NCBI GenBank assembly: GCA_012295275.1
Contig: CM022666.1
Span: 886,001 to 950,000, forward strand
Direction of reading: 5' to 3'
Length of the DNA: 64,000 bases
Source: Chrysomallon squamiferum
Lineage: Eukaryota > Mollusca > Gastropoda > Neomphalida > Peltospiridae
The notes under the pieces: generated by a model
The model's input: only the letters and a program-made list of their open reading frames with translations
Told to the model about the DNA's origin: nothing
Database searches by the model: none
Shown: positions 43,772-57,544 of the stretch, in pieces
How positions within the stretch are numbered: position 1 is the stretch's first letter
Layout of the letters: every line of letters starts with the position of its first letter
Made by a program: the position numbers and the translations under genes

Positions 43772-44694
43772 GTAAGTGATATTAATGTGATCATATACAG
43801 AAAGTTTGTGACATCTTTTTAATTTAAAAACCCAAACAAACAGCTCCAAAAGTAAAAATAATGAAGAAAGAGAGAAAAAGAAAAGTAAAAGAAAAATGAA
43901 TAAAAAGTTTATAAAAGTTTTGATAATGCAAAAAATTTCTTTACATTTTACAAAAAGAATTAAAAAAAAAAAAGAATAAAATAAAAGAGTTAGATTAAAA
44001 TATGAAATTAAATAAACAGAATAATAATAACAACAAATAATAAAAAGAAATCAGTTCTTCAGTAATAACATTATTTTTATTACATCAACATTAAATTAAA
44101 TTCAGAATAACTTGAAATAATTATTGTTAATTGTTTCAGTTTTTAAAGTAACTGTTATCTCATTCAGTGTAACTCTCAGCTTTTGAGAGCAGTGTTATTT
44201 GTTTTGTTTATTTGACATTATCATGACCTTTTGTTTCCTGTACAAAGAGCTGCAGTATTTTCTCTCAGGACAAACACAAACATGTTCATTTTACAATTGA
44301 TTATGAAAAGATATTCACAAACATCTTGTTGCACGACTTTATTTGTTAACTATGTTTGTTTCTTTAATGCATCTTTTTATTATTTTTTTTTACTTTGATG
44401 GTTACTTTGCTAAGAAATGAATGTGAGAGGTATTTTAAGTATGTTCTGAAAACAAGGAAATCAACAATTGACTGTTTTATTAGTCATATGTTATTACTTT
44501 CTGTGTTTACTGTTCGTAATATGACACAGCAAAATGGAATGCCTTTTCTTTTGATTTTAACTGCCATATTGTCACCTTAGTAAGAAAAGGTTGTTTATGT
44601 ATAACATTTCAAGTATAGATGTTCCAGAGATAATCAAATGTCAATAACAAATCCATTAATCTTTTTGATTTCTTGAATTTCTCTTCACTTCTTT

Positions 44695-45015
44695 TTCTTC
44701 AGAATAAATGATATGTGCCATGACAGAGGAAATCCTAATTTGTACATAATATTAATTGGTTCGCATTAACAAAAATGTGTATATTTTTACCAACGTTTTT
44801 GCTATTTATTTACCTTCAGAATAACTGATCTCTTTCATGACAACAAGAATTCTAATTTAAGATTAACAAATAAGTTATCTGAACAGAGACAGTGGATATT
44901 CCAATAGCAGACAGTATACATGTGTTAACATTGACAAGCACATGTATATTATTACCGACATTGTTGCCACTACTTTTTCTTCAGTTGACTGATCTGTGTA
45001 ATGACAGTGTAAAAT
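44695..45015. repeat. Diverged tandem copies of a block starting CTTCAGAATAAATGATAT
   Basis: Similar blocks (CTTCAGAATAAATGATATGT, CTTCAGAATAACTGATCTCT, CTTCAGTTGACTGATCTGTG, each followed by ATGACA) start near 44698, 44815 and 44980. They look like old tandem duplications of unequal length. Confidence 0.5.
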
Positions 45016-46404
45016 GTTAAAAAAGGAAAGAAATTGCAGTGACTCATTGGATTTCACATGCTTTATCTCCAGTCTGAGTTTTTCCCCAGCAAAAACTTGA
45101 ATAAGTTTGCAAGATAAGATTTATGAACTGACTTTGGTATTTCAGCTACACTAAAGTTATTTTGGTAAAAAAAAACTGGTTAATTTTGAATTTTCTATCG
45201 GTACAAAATTTATGAATTGTAATCTTTCTAATCTGAAGGAAATGATACTGAAGTTGCTGTTTGAATGTAACTAAAATTTTATTTATTTTTTCAAGGAATG
45301 TTTTTTTTTCCCTCCAAAAACCCCCAACAAAAACAAACAAACAAATAAACAAAAATAACGACAGTAGATATGTAGGAACCTATTTTATCTCACACATTTT
45401 GTAAAACCCTTCCCTTGGTACAGAACAAAGTAATTTCTGCAATTTCACATTGTAAAACTTAAATATATACATACATATATACTCATACACATAAATGTAT
45501 ATGCAGCTATGAAATCTTTATTTAATTGTTGAAAATTTTAACAGGTATTGTAATTAGTATATTTTATTTATATTTGTTTCAGTCATGTAGCATACACAGA
45601 CACAGATTCAAAAAAGGGTTAGCATTCACTTGTTATTTATGGGAATAAAAAAAAAAATCAAATGATCTGAATTATATGCATTCGTGGAACAGCATTTTCT
45701 TTCCAATTCATTTTTCGTCGTTTGCTTAAAAACCCTAAAATAAAGCCTATTTTGTGCTATTTTGTTAATGTAATGCTTTTGTTCATTAGCTGCTAACAAT
45801 GGTCAGACTGCAGAGGGTCTGTGAGCATCAGACTGAACAGAATGGAGCACCAGAGTGTGACATTTTCTTGTCTTTAAAATCATTTGGCCATCAATATTAA
45901 CACAGTTTTATGGTGCTTGGCCATTGAACCAGTATGAACATTGCACTTAATAATTACAAGGTGACCAGCCATGCCTAAAATCACTGCATCGTAGACCTAA
46001 TTTAATTTGTCTTATACAGCTTCTTGGTATCTTTAGTTGGGTTTATTAAGTCATGATCTTGTAGACTGCAAAATTAAGCATCCCAGTTTTTATCTTCTCT
46101 TGGTAATAGGACAAGACTTTGGTTTGTAATTATGGAAATAATATAGATATGTTTTTGAGAATGTATAAATGTATTTTGTGTGTGTGTGTGTGTGTTCATG
46201 TTTGCATGTGTCTAAGGTTTTTAATAAAATTTATGAGATAATATTATCAGATTTCCAAGGTTGGTAGATACACACTTTGAAATGTAGAGAGTTAATTTCT
46301 GAATTTTACATACCTTTATGATAATTAAAACTACTTCTGAGTTTTTCAGCTACACTCTGTTTTACTGTTTTTGTTTTGTTTTTACAGCTTTTTGTTTACA
46401 TTAT

Positions 46405-46685
46405 TATAAAATTTAAAAATATTTTTGAGTTTGTGGACTTGACTCATTTTTAACTGTTCAATTTTTCTGAACTGATTATTATAACGTAACATTGTACAAA
46501 ATTTTTAAACAGTTTTGAATTTGAAATCTCAATTCATTTTTAATGCTTTCTATTTCAAAACCACATAAATTATATAGTTCCCAAATTATAAAAACTATTT
46601 TTTGAATTTGAAAACTGAACTCTTTATTTCTTCAAAACCGTATGTTATTCCCAGACATTACAAAATTTAAAAATATTTTTGAACA
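46405..46685. repeat. Diverged tandem repeat, unit about 90 bp
   Basis: Blocks beginning AAAATTTAAAAATATTTTTG, followed by a TTTGAATTTG-like stretch and an ATTCATTTTTAATGCTTTC-like stretch, start near 46408, 46498, 46590 and 46660. The last is partial. Confidence 0.5.
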
Positions 46686-47163
46686 CACTGACATACACAG
46701 TTCCAAGTGTTTAATCAATATTCTTGTATTGCATGTTCGGGATTATTAGTCAATTACTGTGATGATGAATTCTTCATCCAGGAATTTGTCAGCATTTTCA
46801 CAATTCTTGTCAGACATAACATGACTCTCATTTCCTTCACACGTCAGTCACATTATTTTAGTCACTTTTGTCACTGGACTCTCTCTCTGTGTGTGTCTTA
46901 AAGGAGCATTCAGGTCCAGACATAAAACTTGTATACTAGAAAAATCCTCATCTGGTGTATTGATTCGCCAAAGAAAAAAAAAGTTTAAAAAGGACAAATG
47001 TGAAAAGCTCCATGATTACGGAAACATTGGCAAATAGAGAGTAACAACTGCATAGAAATTTGTCTACTTAAAAGCCAAACTCAGTACTTGAATGATAAAA
47101 TATAAATGTTTTACTTCTTTATTTATTTAGTAATTCTTTTACTTTAATTTTAAATATATATGT

Positions 47164-47271
47164 AATTTTCATAAGAAACCCTAGTTTAAAATATTAGTTA
47201 TACATTCAAACATATATGTATATGTTTGAATTTATAACTAATATTTTAAACCTGGGTTCCTTGTGAAAATT
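47164..47271. repeat. Near-perfect palindrome, two 54-bp arms with no spacer
   Basis: The arm 47164-47217 is complementary to 47218-47271 at about 48 of 54 positions with no gap. The arms contain non-trivial sequence (AGAAACCCTAG, GGGTTCCTTG), so this is not a simple AT repeat. It would form a long hairpin as RNA or a cruciform as DNA. It may be a foldback (MITE-like) element. No flanking target-site duplication was clear. Confidence 0.85.
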
Positions 47272-48649
47272 AATTTTGTAGACTTCAGTATTTTTTGTTT
47301 TTATTTATTTATGTGATCTTATTTTCTGATAAACACTGACTCAAAAACAATAATTAATGTAATAATAACATAACTTTCGTAATTCAAGTTGACTGTTTCA
47401 TTTTTAAATGTATCTTTTTTTCTTATTCTGTGTTGCTGTAACAAATGTGTGCACAAAATACATTTTCTAGGGCATGCCACTGTTGATAATATCATTGTTG
47501 GCTACATATCTTAATTCACAGGTCCTTAACCCTTCATTTTTTTGTGCCCTGTTTTAAACCTGTTTTAAGGTCTGGTTAAGTTTTGTACTGTGATAGAAGA
47601 ATAAAGCTTTTACCATCAGCCTGTGTTCTTGTAGTATTGCAAGGAGTGATGTCACCCATCCTGAGAATCACTGTTTTAAGTCATTTTAGAAATTATATAA
47701 ATGGAGGCAGTTTCTACAATCAGGAGCATTCCTTACCTATTTCATGATTAAACTTTACTATAAATGATTGTTTACCCAACAGGGTTTGCAGCTTAAGATA
47801 CCACTGAAAGATATTTTCAAGTATTTGTTTTGGTCGCATTTGTTTTGGATTTAAAATAATTTGTTCTTTACCCTCGTACAAAAAAATTAAGGAAGTTTGT
47901 TCATACCACTGGAGATGCATTTTAAGTGTTTCTTTATTAATATACAAATGGTATAATTGAAGGCAATTTGTTTCTCTCATCTCAGGTGTACTTAAAATGT
48001 GTTCTTCTATCTGCAGACTGTAATGATTCTTCATCCATGAGGTTTGTTAGATGCTGCTATCTCTTGTAACCATGTGTCTTGGGCCTGATAAATTCATTAG
48101 GCCAGATTTCAGCACAAACTCGCAAACACCAACACCTAATCAATAATCTTACTGTACTTCAGTTACAAAAAAAAAAAAAAAAAAAAGAAAAAAAAAGTAA
48201 CTGAATTGTAGAGGATTAATTGAATCAGTGGTTTTATATACAGCCCATTATTTTCATATAAAAAAAGTAAAAAAAAAAAAAAAAAAATAAAAATAAATGA
48301 AAAATAAAAAAAGTAAGAAAAAGTAATAATAATAATAAAAAAAAACTAAAATTATCATCCAGGCAGGATTTATTCTTTTTAAGAAATTTTTAAGAAATTC
48401 TGTATTAAAACGGATCTAACTATATCAGTTCTGGTTTAATTAGGTGACCATTCACAGTATGCTGAAGACTATTGATTGATCTGGCATCATCTGGCTAATA
48501 CATTCTATAAGGGGAATAGAGATAGGCAGTAATTAAATGCACACCCTGGAGCTAAATTTTGCCAAACACAGTAAACAAATGGTCTCCTTCGATCTGGGAA
48601 GATTTAATATTTTGGCCAGAGCTTTTGTCAAGTATATCTCTATTGAACA

Positions 48650-49570
48650 GACCGTCTAGAAGTTCTAGTGTACCTTGACAGGAATGTTATGTTAAAATGT
48701 TAAGAGATCAGCAAGAAAGGTTAAAATGATATCCTTACACCCCTCTAGATAATACTTTATTAAATATTCATACCAGCTTTCATACATATCAGCACAGTTT
48801 AGTTTTGTGTCTACTCTTTGTTTGCTTATAATCTAGAAATTTGTGGATTTTGTTTTAATAGGACTTTACATTAGAAGGTTAGAAGAAAGACTGAAACAAT
48901 ATTCTTTATCCTGCTGAGATAATTCTTTACAAAATATTCATACCAGCTTTTTGTACATGTAATCACAGTTTGATATTTGACACTTGTCAGTGGAATGTGT
49001 ATACCTTATGTTTACTTGTAATCTAGAAGATCTAGTATTTCTTGACAAGAAGATTAGAAAGAAGATTAAAACAAGTTTAATACATTTTTTTATTTTATGT
49101 AGCATGCAACCTATTCTTAATCCTCCACTGATAATTTTTTTTACTAAATATTCATACCGGCTTTCATATATATATCAGCACAGTTTGATATTTGATGGTA
49201 ATGTGTTTACTCTGTGGTTACTTGTAATCTCAGAATTTTGGGAAGACTTTTATGTTGTTAGAACATTAGAAAGAAGGTTAAAAACAATATCCTTAGCTGT
49301 GTCTGGATAGTCCTTTATTAAATATTCATACCCGATTTTATGCATTACTAATCATCATTGTTTAATATTTGATGTTTTTTAGTGGAATGTCGTGTACCTT
49401 GTGTTTACTTGTAATCTAGAATTTCTAGTATTTCTTGAGAAGAGGATAGGAAGAAAGATTAAAAGAATATATTTGATCCTGTCTAGATTATTCTTTATTA
49501 AATATTCATACACATCAGCACAGTTTGATATTTGATGACTATCAGTGGAATGTGTGTGTACCACATGTTT
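48650..49570. repeat. Diverged tandem array, unit about 170-215 bp, five copies
   Basis: Each unit carries TTTATTAAATATTCATACC, then CAGCACAGTTTGATATTTGA, then GTGTTTACTTGTAATCTAGA, then AGTATTTCTTGACAAGAAGA and GAAAGAAGATTAAAA. The TAAATATTCA block starts at 48761, 48931, 49145, 49319 and 49499. Spacings of 170, 214, 174 and 180 show indels between copies. Confidence 0.8.
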
Positions 49571-49614
49571 ATTTGGATAATAATGTCACAACTGAAGAAA
49601 TTCACTGCTGTGAC

Positions 49615-49685
49615 CAGGGACAGGGTGTGGCTCTGTGGTTAGGGTGCCTGTGTGAGGTGCAATGGATCAACGAATATACCTAAAC
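49615..49685 (+). mobile_element. Probable SINE head fragment (tRNA-like)
   Basis: GTGTGGCTCTGTGGTTAGGG with GAGGTGCAATGGATCAACG resembles the tRNA-related head of the molluscan SINE family also seen at 54.4 kb. Only about 60 bases are recognisable. Confidence 0.45.
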
Positions 49686-50444
49686 TATGACACAGCCTAC
49701 CAACTTTAAAAACATTGTAACTTTATAACATATAATAGCAAAATAGGTAACATTATTTTTAAAATTACATATAGATTTGTTTAATGCATTATATCAGGAA
49801 TGCAAAAGTACATTCAGTAACAGAACAAAAAATCCAGAAAAAATCTTCAAAACTTTAATTTTTTAAAACATTTTTAAATACATGTTACTAATTGTTGTCA
49901 ATATTAACTTGAATATTTCTTAAAAATATTTTAAAATCTTGACTCTAATTGTCGACATATTATTAATTCAATGTTAGCAAGATATTAAAAACGAGGTGTT
50001 TTCTCTTTTATGATGATCATTTCTGAAACCGAAACATTAAAATAAAATTTAAAAAAAAGATACATGAACTTTACAATTTAATTTACTCTCTATCTAGTTC
50101 TTTTCTCTGACTGTGAGAAAATGTCAGAGATCATGCAACATGACAGGGCTTGTTATTTTAGTGTCGTACTTTATTATTAGAACAGATTGGTCACTAGTTA
50201 CTCAGTCACAAAATCACACTGGAACAGACAGAATGTTTTAGGCTTGTTCATAATGATCAAAACAAGGTTGATTTTTTTTGTAATTAAAAATTAATCACAC
50301 ACATAATTATGTTTATAATAAAAAAAATATTACATTAAACTAGAGGTTGAATGATTGATAGCCTAAACAGAATAAAATAATACAAATATTATCTAGCATA
50401 ACTGGTTATAAATAAATGAATAAATAAATAATGATGATGAATGT

Positions 50445-50612
50445 TACTTTAATAATAATAACAGCAATAATAAAAATAATAACAGTACAGAAGCAATAAC
50501 AATAACAGCAATAATAATAATAATCACAATAACAATAATAATAATACCATCAGCAGTAATAATAATAACAATAATAATAACAATAATAATACCAGTAACA
50601 ATAACAGCCTGC
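50445..50612. repeat. Low-complexity AAT/AAC/CAG triplet region
   Basis: About 165 bases made almost entirely of AAT, AAC and occasional CAG or CAT triplets, such as AATAACAGCAATAATAA. It has no coding sense. Confidence 0.9.
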
Positions 50613-53600
50613 TGTTACAAAGTTAACATATTATAACTGAATAAAGGGATAATTTAACAGAAAAGTAGTTTTTTCACTGTTGTTTATGGTAAGAATTTAG
50701 TCTGTAATCGTCTTAGTGACTGATAAGATTGGAGTGTATTGTTTTACTGTTTCATGTTACACACCTCTTCCTCACATCAGTTTTGTTTGTCTGACCCATT
50801 GTGTATTCATAGAGACATTAAACACCTAAAAAATAACAATTTTAATTTTTATTATAAAAATATTAAGACAACCCCATGTGAACTTTTTATTTTATTTTTT
50901 TTTAACAAAAAGTATATCTTGTCAGTAAATTATAGAATATTTTTTGATGAGAACTCATCTCATTTTATTCAGTATGAGAAATGGGTTTGTGTATACAATG
51001 TGTGAAGACTTAAATATATATATATATATATATATAAATAATAATTATAGGAAAAAGAAACCCTCTATTCGAAAGACTTATGTATTTGATTGGCATTAAG
51101 CACTCTTTTTTTTTTTTTTAATGTTTTTAATCTATGCATCATCACATACACAGGAAAAGTATATAAATATGGCATTTGATAATTCTGTAGTGATCAGTGG
51201 TTTGATTGGGAAATAGCATGGAACAATGGAATGGAAAAAACCCTTGAGAAAGCAAGTGAATCTGTTTTTTAAGAAAAACCTATGTAAAAATGTCTGTGGT
51301 TGAGATATTGAACTTGATATCAGTTTAGTCAGACTGATTTGGTTTCTGATGTTGGCTTCAAACCACCACTGACAGAGAAGATGTAAGGCCATTTACTAAA
51401 TTGCTTAAGAATTACAAGCTTGAATCTCAGCTGGATAAAAGATCCAAAAATAAGATCAAATGAAACTAAATACTACAAAGTGAACAAACAAAATAAATAA
51501 TCTTGTTCGTGGTAGACCAGTTAGAGGAAAACTTTCAAGGAACGTTCAGTAATCACATGTGTGTAGATTTTTCTGATCTTTGTGGTTGTTGTTATTTTCC
51601 TTTGTCTTTTTTTATTTTCTTTCAGTGTGACACAGTATATAATCACTGTATATGGAAATGGAATAATGTAATTATATGAGAATATTATAAAGTTGCATGG
51701 TAGTATTGTGTAACAGTCAAAAGAAAATATTTGTAAGAACATTTGATAAGGATATGTGTTTAGACTTAATAAGGGAAAATATGTGGGTTTTGGTTGTTTT
51801 TCTTTTGTTATTGTTTCATTTTATTTATTTTTTATTAAAAAATATAAACTGTAATTAAAATGTAAAAAATTGTCATATTCCATAATAGTCAAAGGAGAAC
51901 TGTATAGAACTATTCAGTATATATCTGTTTTAACTTAAAAAGGAAAATCACTCAATTTTGGCTGTTTTTTTTTTTTTTTTTATTGTTTTTTCTTTTCCAA
52001 TGAATAAAAGCATATATAAAATAGAAAATATACTATAATGTTAAAAAGCAGATCACCAGTTTCTATAGAAATCAAAGGAGAGTTTTATAACGATGTGCTT
52101 ACAGATTCAGGAATATGTCTGCAAGTGTAATAACTGAGCTAAACAAGATCTGTGTGTCATACTAGAACATTTATAAAACAGTTTGGTCTCTCTCGTCACA
52201 CCTAATGAAGCACACATTCCTGTCTGGTGGGTTTTAGCTCCAACAGTTGCACCCCTCATGTACAGTGTATTGTTGTTCACTGGACTGAATTAGCAAGCTT
52301 TTCAGTGGTACAGGACAAAATCTCTCATTTCAGATCTTGATGACTCTTGATTAGCTTGTTACATGGCTGGTTCTCAGCTGAATAATTAGTTTTATTTATT
52401 ATATATAATTAGCCATTAACATGTAGTTATTGATTTTTTTTTGATTTTTTTTTGCATACGTTTTTGAATTTTTTTTTTTCATGCATCTGCCATTTAATAA
52501 TGTACATTTTGTTTCCGTTCAGAAAAATACAAAAATGAACTGCTCCAACTTCTGTAGTACTTGACGATAATGATTATAAAAGCATGTGAGGAACCCATGA
52601 CATTTATTGATGTCATGCTGCATGTTTTTCTAAATATTGTTGAATTATTTATCGACAAAGTAGCTGATTAATATATTTTTTATTCAAAACAAAATACCTC
52701 TTTACGTTTTCTTGAAATTCAAAAACATTATGGTAAATTATTTCTTCTCTTATTTTTTTTATTTTTTTTTTGGATAGAACTGAAACTATATTTATTGTAT
52801 TTTCATTTTGTAATGACGTATCGTCCAAAAATAATAAATGATTGTTTGTAAAGAACATGTAAAACATTTCCAGTTTTCACTCCCAGATATTTTTGTATTC
52901 CTCAGTGGGACTGTTTTCTCTGTGGGATGTCAGAATAGTCTCAAAGCTAAGGCTGTTTGAAACGTCTTGAACCTGGTTTGTCCAACAAGTCTTCGAGCTT
53001 GGGTGTCTGAAAAGTGTAGAAGTATATTTTCTGAGAAAAAAAAAAAAAAAATGAAATTAAATCCATGTTATCTAAGTCATAAAGTAGGATGTCCATAAAA
53101 AAAAAAAAATCAAGCTTGGATGAAATTTATTTATGAATGGTGTACTGATGATATTTTTATAGAATATTTTCATTGCTGTTTTCTTCAGCGTTCAGGCAGC
53201 TTTATTTCTCTGTGTTTAACATAGGCTTTGGGCATCATTATCTTGACATTTTTATATTTTACAGAATAAAAATGTTCTAGCAGATACTGTCTTTTCTCTG
53301 TGTTAATGAAACATACAGTTTTTCTTTTCTTCAGTCTAAATGCAGATTACCATATTCTACGTATTCTTTAAAAAATGTACAAACCATCTCGTCTAGATCT
53401 TTTCATCATTTTAATGAAAACAGGCAATTTTAATAAATAAAAATTTAAAATTTTAAAATAGTTTTGAAATTATTGTAAACGGAAATAAATTAGGAATACA
53501 TTTTTGTGAAAATATAAAACCTTCTTTTCACTGAAAAATAATTACTGAATATTCTTTTCAAATATCTAAATACATATTGACCATCCGTAATCCTAAATCC

Positions 53601-53929
53601 TCAGTGAAAGAAAATAACTAGGCCAAAGGGTTTATTTATATATAAGAAAAGTATTCAATAAAATTTGCAACATATATAAATTAAGTTAAGTTACATAAAT
53701 GTAATCATGCAAGATGTTTTTTAGGCCAGACAGATTCAGTTGTCAAAGTTTTTTGGATTTTGGAAAACAGACCGTCTGTTTGTAATACACCTTTAAATAT
53801 TGCATTGCTTTTGTCTGAGAGTGTAGAGAGAGATCAAATTAATTCACCAGCTGGTAACCTGTCCATTCAGCATCTCTTTCTTGTCAGAGATGAAGTGAAA
53901 ATAGTGAATCACTCAAACCTGTAGTCATC

Positions 53930-54330
53930 CGAAGAAGAATATTTTTAGTTCAGCGGGTAGAGCACTCGTCTGTGACTTGGTAGATAAAGCAAAAATAGTA
54001 AATTTTTCAGATTATTCCCAAGAAGTGTTGTAGTTCAGTAGGTAGTAAATTTGTTTCAAAGTTGATGAATAAAGTACAAATAGTAAATTATTCACGTTAT
54101 TCTCAAGAAGTGTTGTAGTTCAGTAGGTAGTGAATTTGTTTCTAAGTTGATGAATAAAGTAAAAATAGTAAATTATTCCTGTTATTCTCAAGAAGTAGGT
54201 GGTGAATTTGTTTCAAAGATAATGAATAGAATAAAAATAATAAATTATTTACATTATTCTCAAGAAGTGCTGTAGTTCAGTACATAGTGAATTTGTTTCA
54301 AATGTGGAATAAAAAAAACCCAAAAAATAA
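53930..54330 (+). repeat. 85-bp tandem array derived from a tRNA-like SINE head
   Basis: The first unit carries TAGTTCAGCGGGTAGAGCAC followed by TCGTCTGTGAC, which resembles a tRNA D-arm with a pol III A box. Later units keep TGTAGTTCAGTAGGTAGTGA, then GATGAATAAAGTAAAAATAG. The AGAAG mark starts at 54021, 54106 and 54191 (85-bp steps), then 54263 after an internal deletion. No B box (GGTTCGA-like) is seen, so none is a working tRNA gene. Confidence 0.7.
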
Positions 54331-54344
54331 TTTAAATTGTTGAA

Positions 54345-54600
54345 GTCTTTTCAAGAAGAGTATTGTAATTAATTGGTTAGAGCATTTGCTTGAAACTTGA
54401 TGGAAAAAGCAAAAATGGAGAATCTTGATGGATTTCAGGATCGGTCTTCCATGGTTCATCCTTTAGAGTATTTCCTGTTCCAGTCACTGTTCCATAACTA
54501 GAATATCAAAGACTGTGTTTTTACTGGTTTTGGAATGTGAATGCAAAAGATCCTTTGCTGCAGATTTGGTCTTTTATGTACCATCATTATATAAACAACT
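54345..54600 (+). mobile_element. Decayed tRNA-derived SINE (molluscan type)
   Basis: The head GGTTAGAGCATTTGCTTGA is followed by AGGATCGGTCTTCC, then GTTCCAGTCACTGTTCCATA, ATATCAAAGACTGTGTTTT and GCAAAAGATCCTTTGCTGC. The order and wording match the SINE family widespread in molluscs (head, GGATCGATCC, a GTTCCAGCCAGTG body, an ATATCAAAGGCCGTG box, and AAAAGATCCCTTGCTGC). It is heavily diverged. It lies right after the 85-bp array, which appears to derive from the same head. Confidence 0.75.
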
Positions 54601-55566
54601 ATCATGATAAAATATGTTTAGATTTGTTTATTTTTCAAACATTAATTCATTCACTTAATAGCTAGAGTTTAAATTAATGACATTTAACAGAAATTCTTCT
54701 ATGTTATAAGACAGTATTGATTTTCAGAATGAGAAAATGTAAGCAAATGGTTTATAAGAAATTAAAAATTTTATGATTTAACTTCTTCTTCTTATAAACA
54801 AAATTTATGATATTTTTTTTTTATTTGTTTGATGTATTTTGGTAAATATTTTATTATTGTGAAAGAATTACCAGAGTTTGATAAACATGCCAAATACACC
54901 TGTTCTGTTTCTTTCAAATCTAGATACTAGAGAAAAAAGAAAAAAAAAAAGAAAGAAAAGAATTCGTTTGAGGTTTTGCAAAAACAATCACCTAAGAATG
55001 ATTTGTAATGTTAGTCTGACAGAATACATTGATATACAGTTAAATCAGTGACGTCAGTCTTTTTCATGGAATTCTAATTTTTATTTATTGTTTTTTTTTT
55101 CTTAGAAATTATTTATATTCCTTTTTTTTTTTTTATTACTACTTTTGATTTAGACTATTTATAAACTTTTGAATTATTTGAAACTTTATACATATGTATG
55201 TATGTGTGTGTGTAGGTCATACTGGCTAATGACATAAAACATTTACAGTGTAACTGTTTTAAATTTATCATCTCATAAATTATGTTAATCTTATTTTTTT
55301 AAACTCTGAAAGTCTTGAAATGTAATATTATATTTTCAAACAAATTAGTGAATTTGCTCAAAAATGTTTTTATACTGTAATTCAGTTTACTGCCCGTGTA
55401 AATCATATTTACAAATGAAAGATAAAAAAACAAAAAATAATACTAATAAAAAAAACGTTCCCAAAATATTTTTTCTTATCTCTGAGATATATTTTGATAA
55501 ATATATTTATTAATGTGAAAGCATTACCTATGTTGTGTTAAACATGCCAGTTCTATTTCATTCCAA

Positions 55567-55597
<31 letters not shown>

Positions 55598-55750
55598 TTT
55601 AATGCCATCTCTGATTTAAGACATATTCAAATTTCAAAACATTATTTTAATGTATACATGCCTACTATCTGATAATTCAAGAATTACAGTTTCATACTCT
55701 TCTGGTTTTAGACTTCATCTTTTCTTTTACATTCTCTTAACATAGCATGC

Positions 55751-55795
<45 letters not shown>

Positions 55796-57544
55796 TACGT
55801 CCCGGTGAAGTTGTTTTTCTTTGACTGAATTCTGCATTTTGCATACTTGAAATGTCACAACTTTCTGGCAGTGTCATCAACAAAAGGAGCCTTTCTATAT
55901 CAGAATTAGATAATCGTTAACTTTCTTCACTGACTTGTTCTCAATCATTTTTATCGATTTACACTCGAAGCATTTGTTACATTCAGATCAAGCTCTTAAC
56001 ATTTGAGATTTCAGATTTAATTTAGCCAGCTTGTTATTCTGAAACAGGCATGAGAGACAGAAGATAATTAATGTAATTGTTGTTTCCTGCTTGTGTATTG
56101 CAAACAAAAGCAATGATCTTTCTTTTCTCTTATTATTATTATCATTTAGCTTTTTGATGTATGTTTCTAATCTTTTTTATTGACCTTATGTTTAAACTTT
56201 ATACTTCTTATTTTTAATTTTAATTTTTTTTTTTTTTTCAAGAGTTTTAAGGAAAGTGCATTGAGTATTCAAAAACAAAATAAAAATTATTATTGGCTAC
56301 TTGAGTAATCTTTTGCTACAAGTTGTCTGATTTCTGTGAAGGTGCTTCTGTCATTTTATAATCAGAAATTTTAGACAGGAAGAATAAAATAATAAAATTA
56401 CTTTTGTTACCATTTTGGTAAATTTTTAAAATAAAAGAGGTGTACTGTTCAAAGGTTTTAATTTATTAAACTTTTATCATGTAATAAAAGAGAATGGCAT
56501 TCTAAAAATGTGTTACGTTGTCATTCAGAATTTCCTCTGATGTGAATCAAATTACACTGGATAATGATCCTATGAAAATGAAATGAATATGAAATATGAA
56601 ATAAGAAAAAAAACACACCAAAACCACACCAATAATTCAGTTATTCAGAAACTGATAAATTTCAAATGTTGAAAAGTCAAATTCATTATTCTTGTCCACA
56701 TAACAGATATTTTTGGTGCAATTTTTCACTTTTATGTATATTGTAAAAAGTATACCAGCAAAAAAAAAAAAATAAAAAAAATGTTATTTTAATGCTTTCT
56801 AAAATAAGAAGAAATGAAAGATGACTCTTCAGTACAATATTTCTCTGGAAAAGGGAAATAATATTGCTCTTGGCAGCCAAAGCACACTTTTTAATGCTAC
56901 TTCAGAAAATTACAACTCAATTATTTTTCCACTTGGTTAACTTTCTTACTGTTCTGATTTTTATTATTTGCATTTTATGTGAGGTTGCATTTCTGTTTTA
57001 TTTTCCAAAAACTCGAAATACATCAGACATAACACTAAAATAATATGTTAGCAATATCAGACAGTAAACATTAGACCATCTGATATTATATTTCAAGATT
57101 TTTATTATTGTTATTGTTATTATTATTGTTATTGTTGTTGTTATTATTATTATTATTATTTAACAATTTAAGTTTTCTCTTTATTTTTCTCTTTATTTCT
57201 TGGAAGATAAATATTACTATAACAAAACAGAGAAGTGTTAATGTTATGGCCTTTCTCATCTAAGTCAGCTCAGATGATTTGAACCAGGGTTCCTGCTGGC
57301 CACATGAATGAAATAATCTTTTGTTCAAATCTGCCACAATTTGTTTTGTTTTTAGACAGGTGATGACAAGGAAAGCTTTGTTTTCTGGGAACCAGCACGA
57401 ACAGTCATCTCATCTTAGAAATCTTTAAAAATGAAAATATCTAACCCTAACTGCGTCTGAAACGTCTGACAATGATGAACCGAAAAAGAAATCGTCTGCA
57501 ACCTCTGATCTTGTTGATCACATGTATGCATATTTGTATGTAAC

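Noticed and set aside
53940-53975. Possible tRNA gene (D-arm-like TAGTTCAGCGGGTAGAGCAC)
   Set aside because: No T-arm B box, no acceptor-stem pairing and no cloverleaf follow. The sequence fits a SINE head better.
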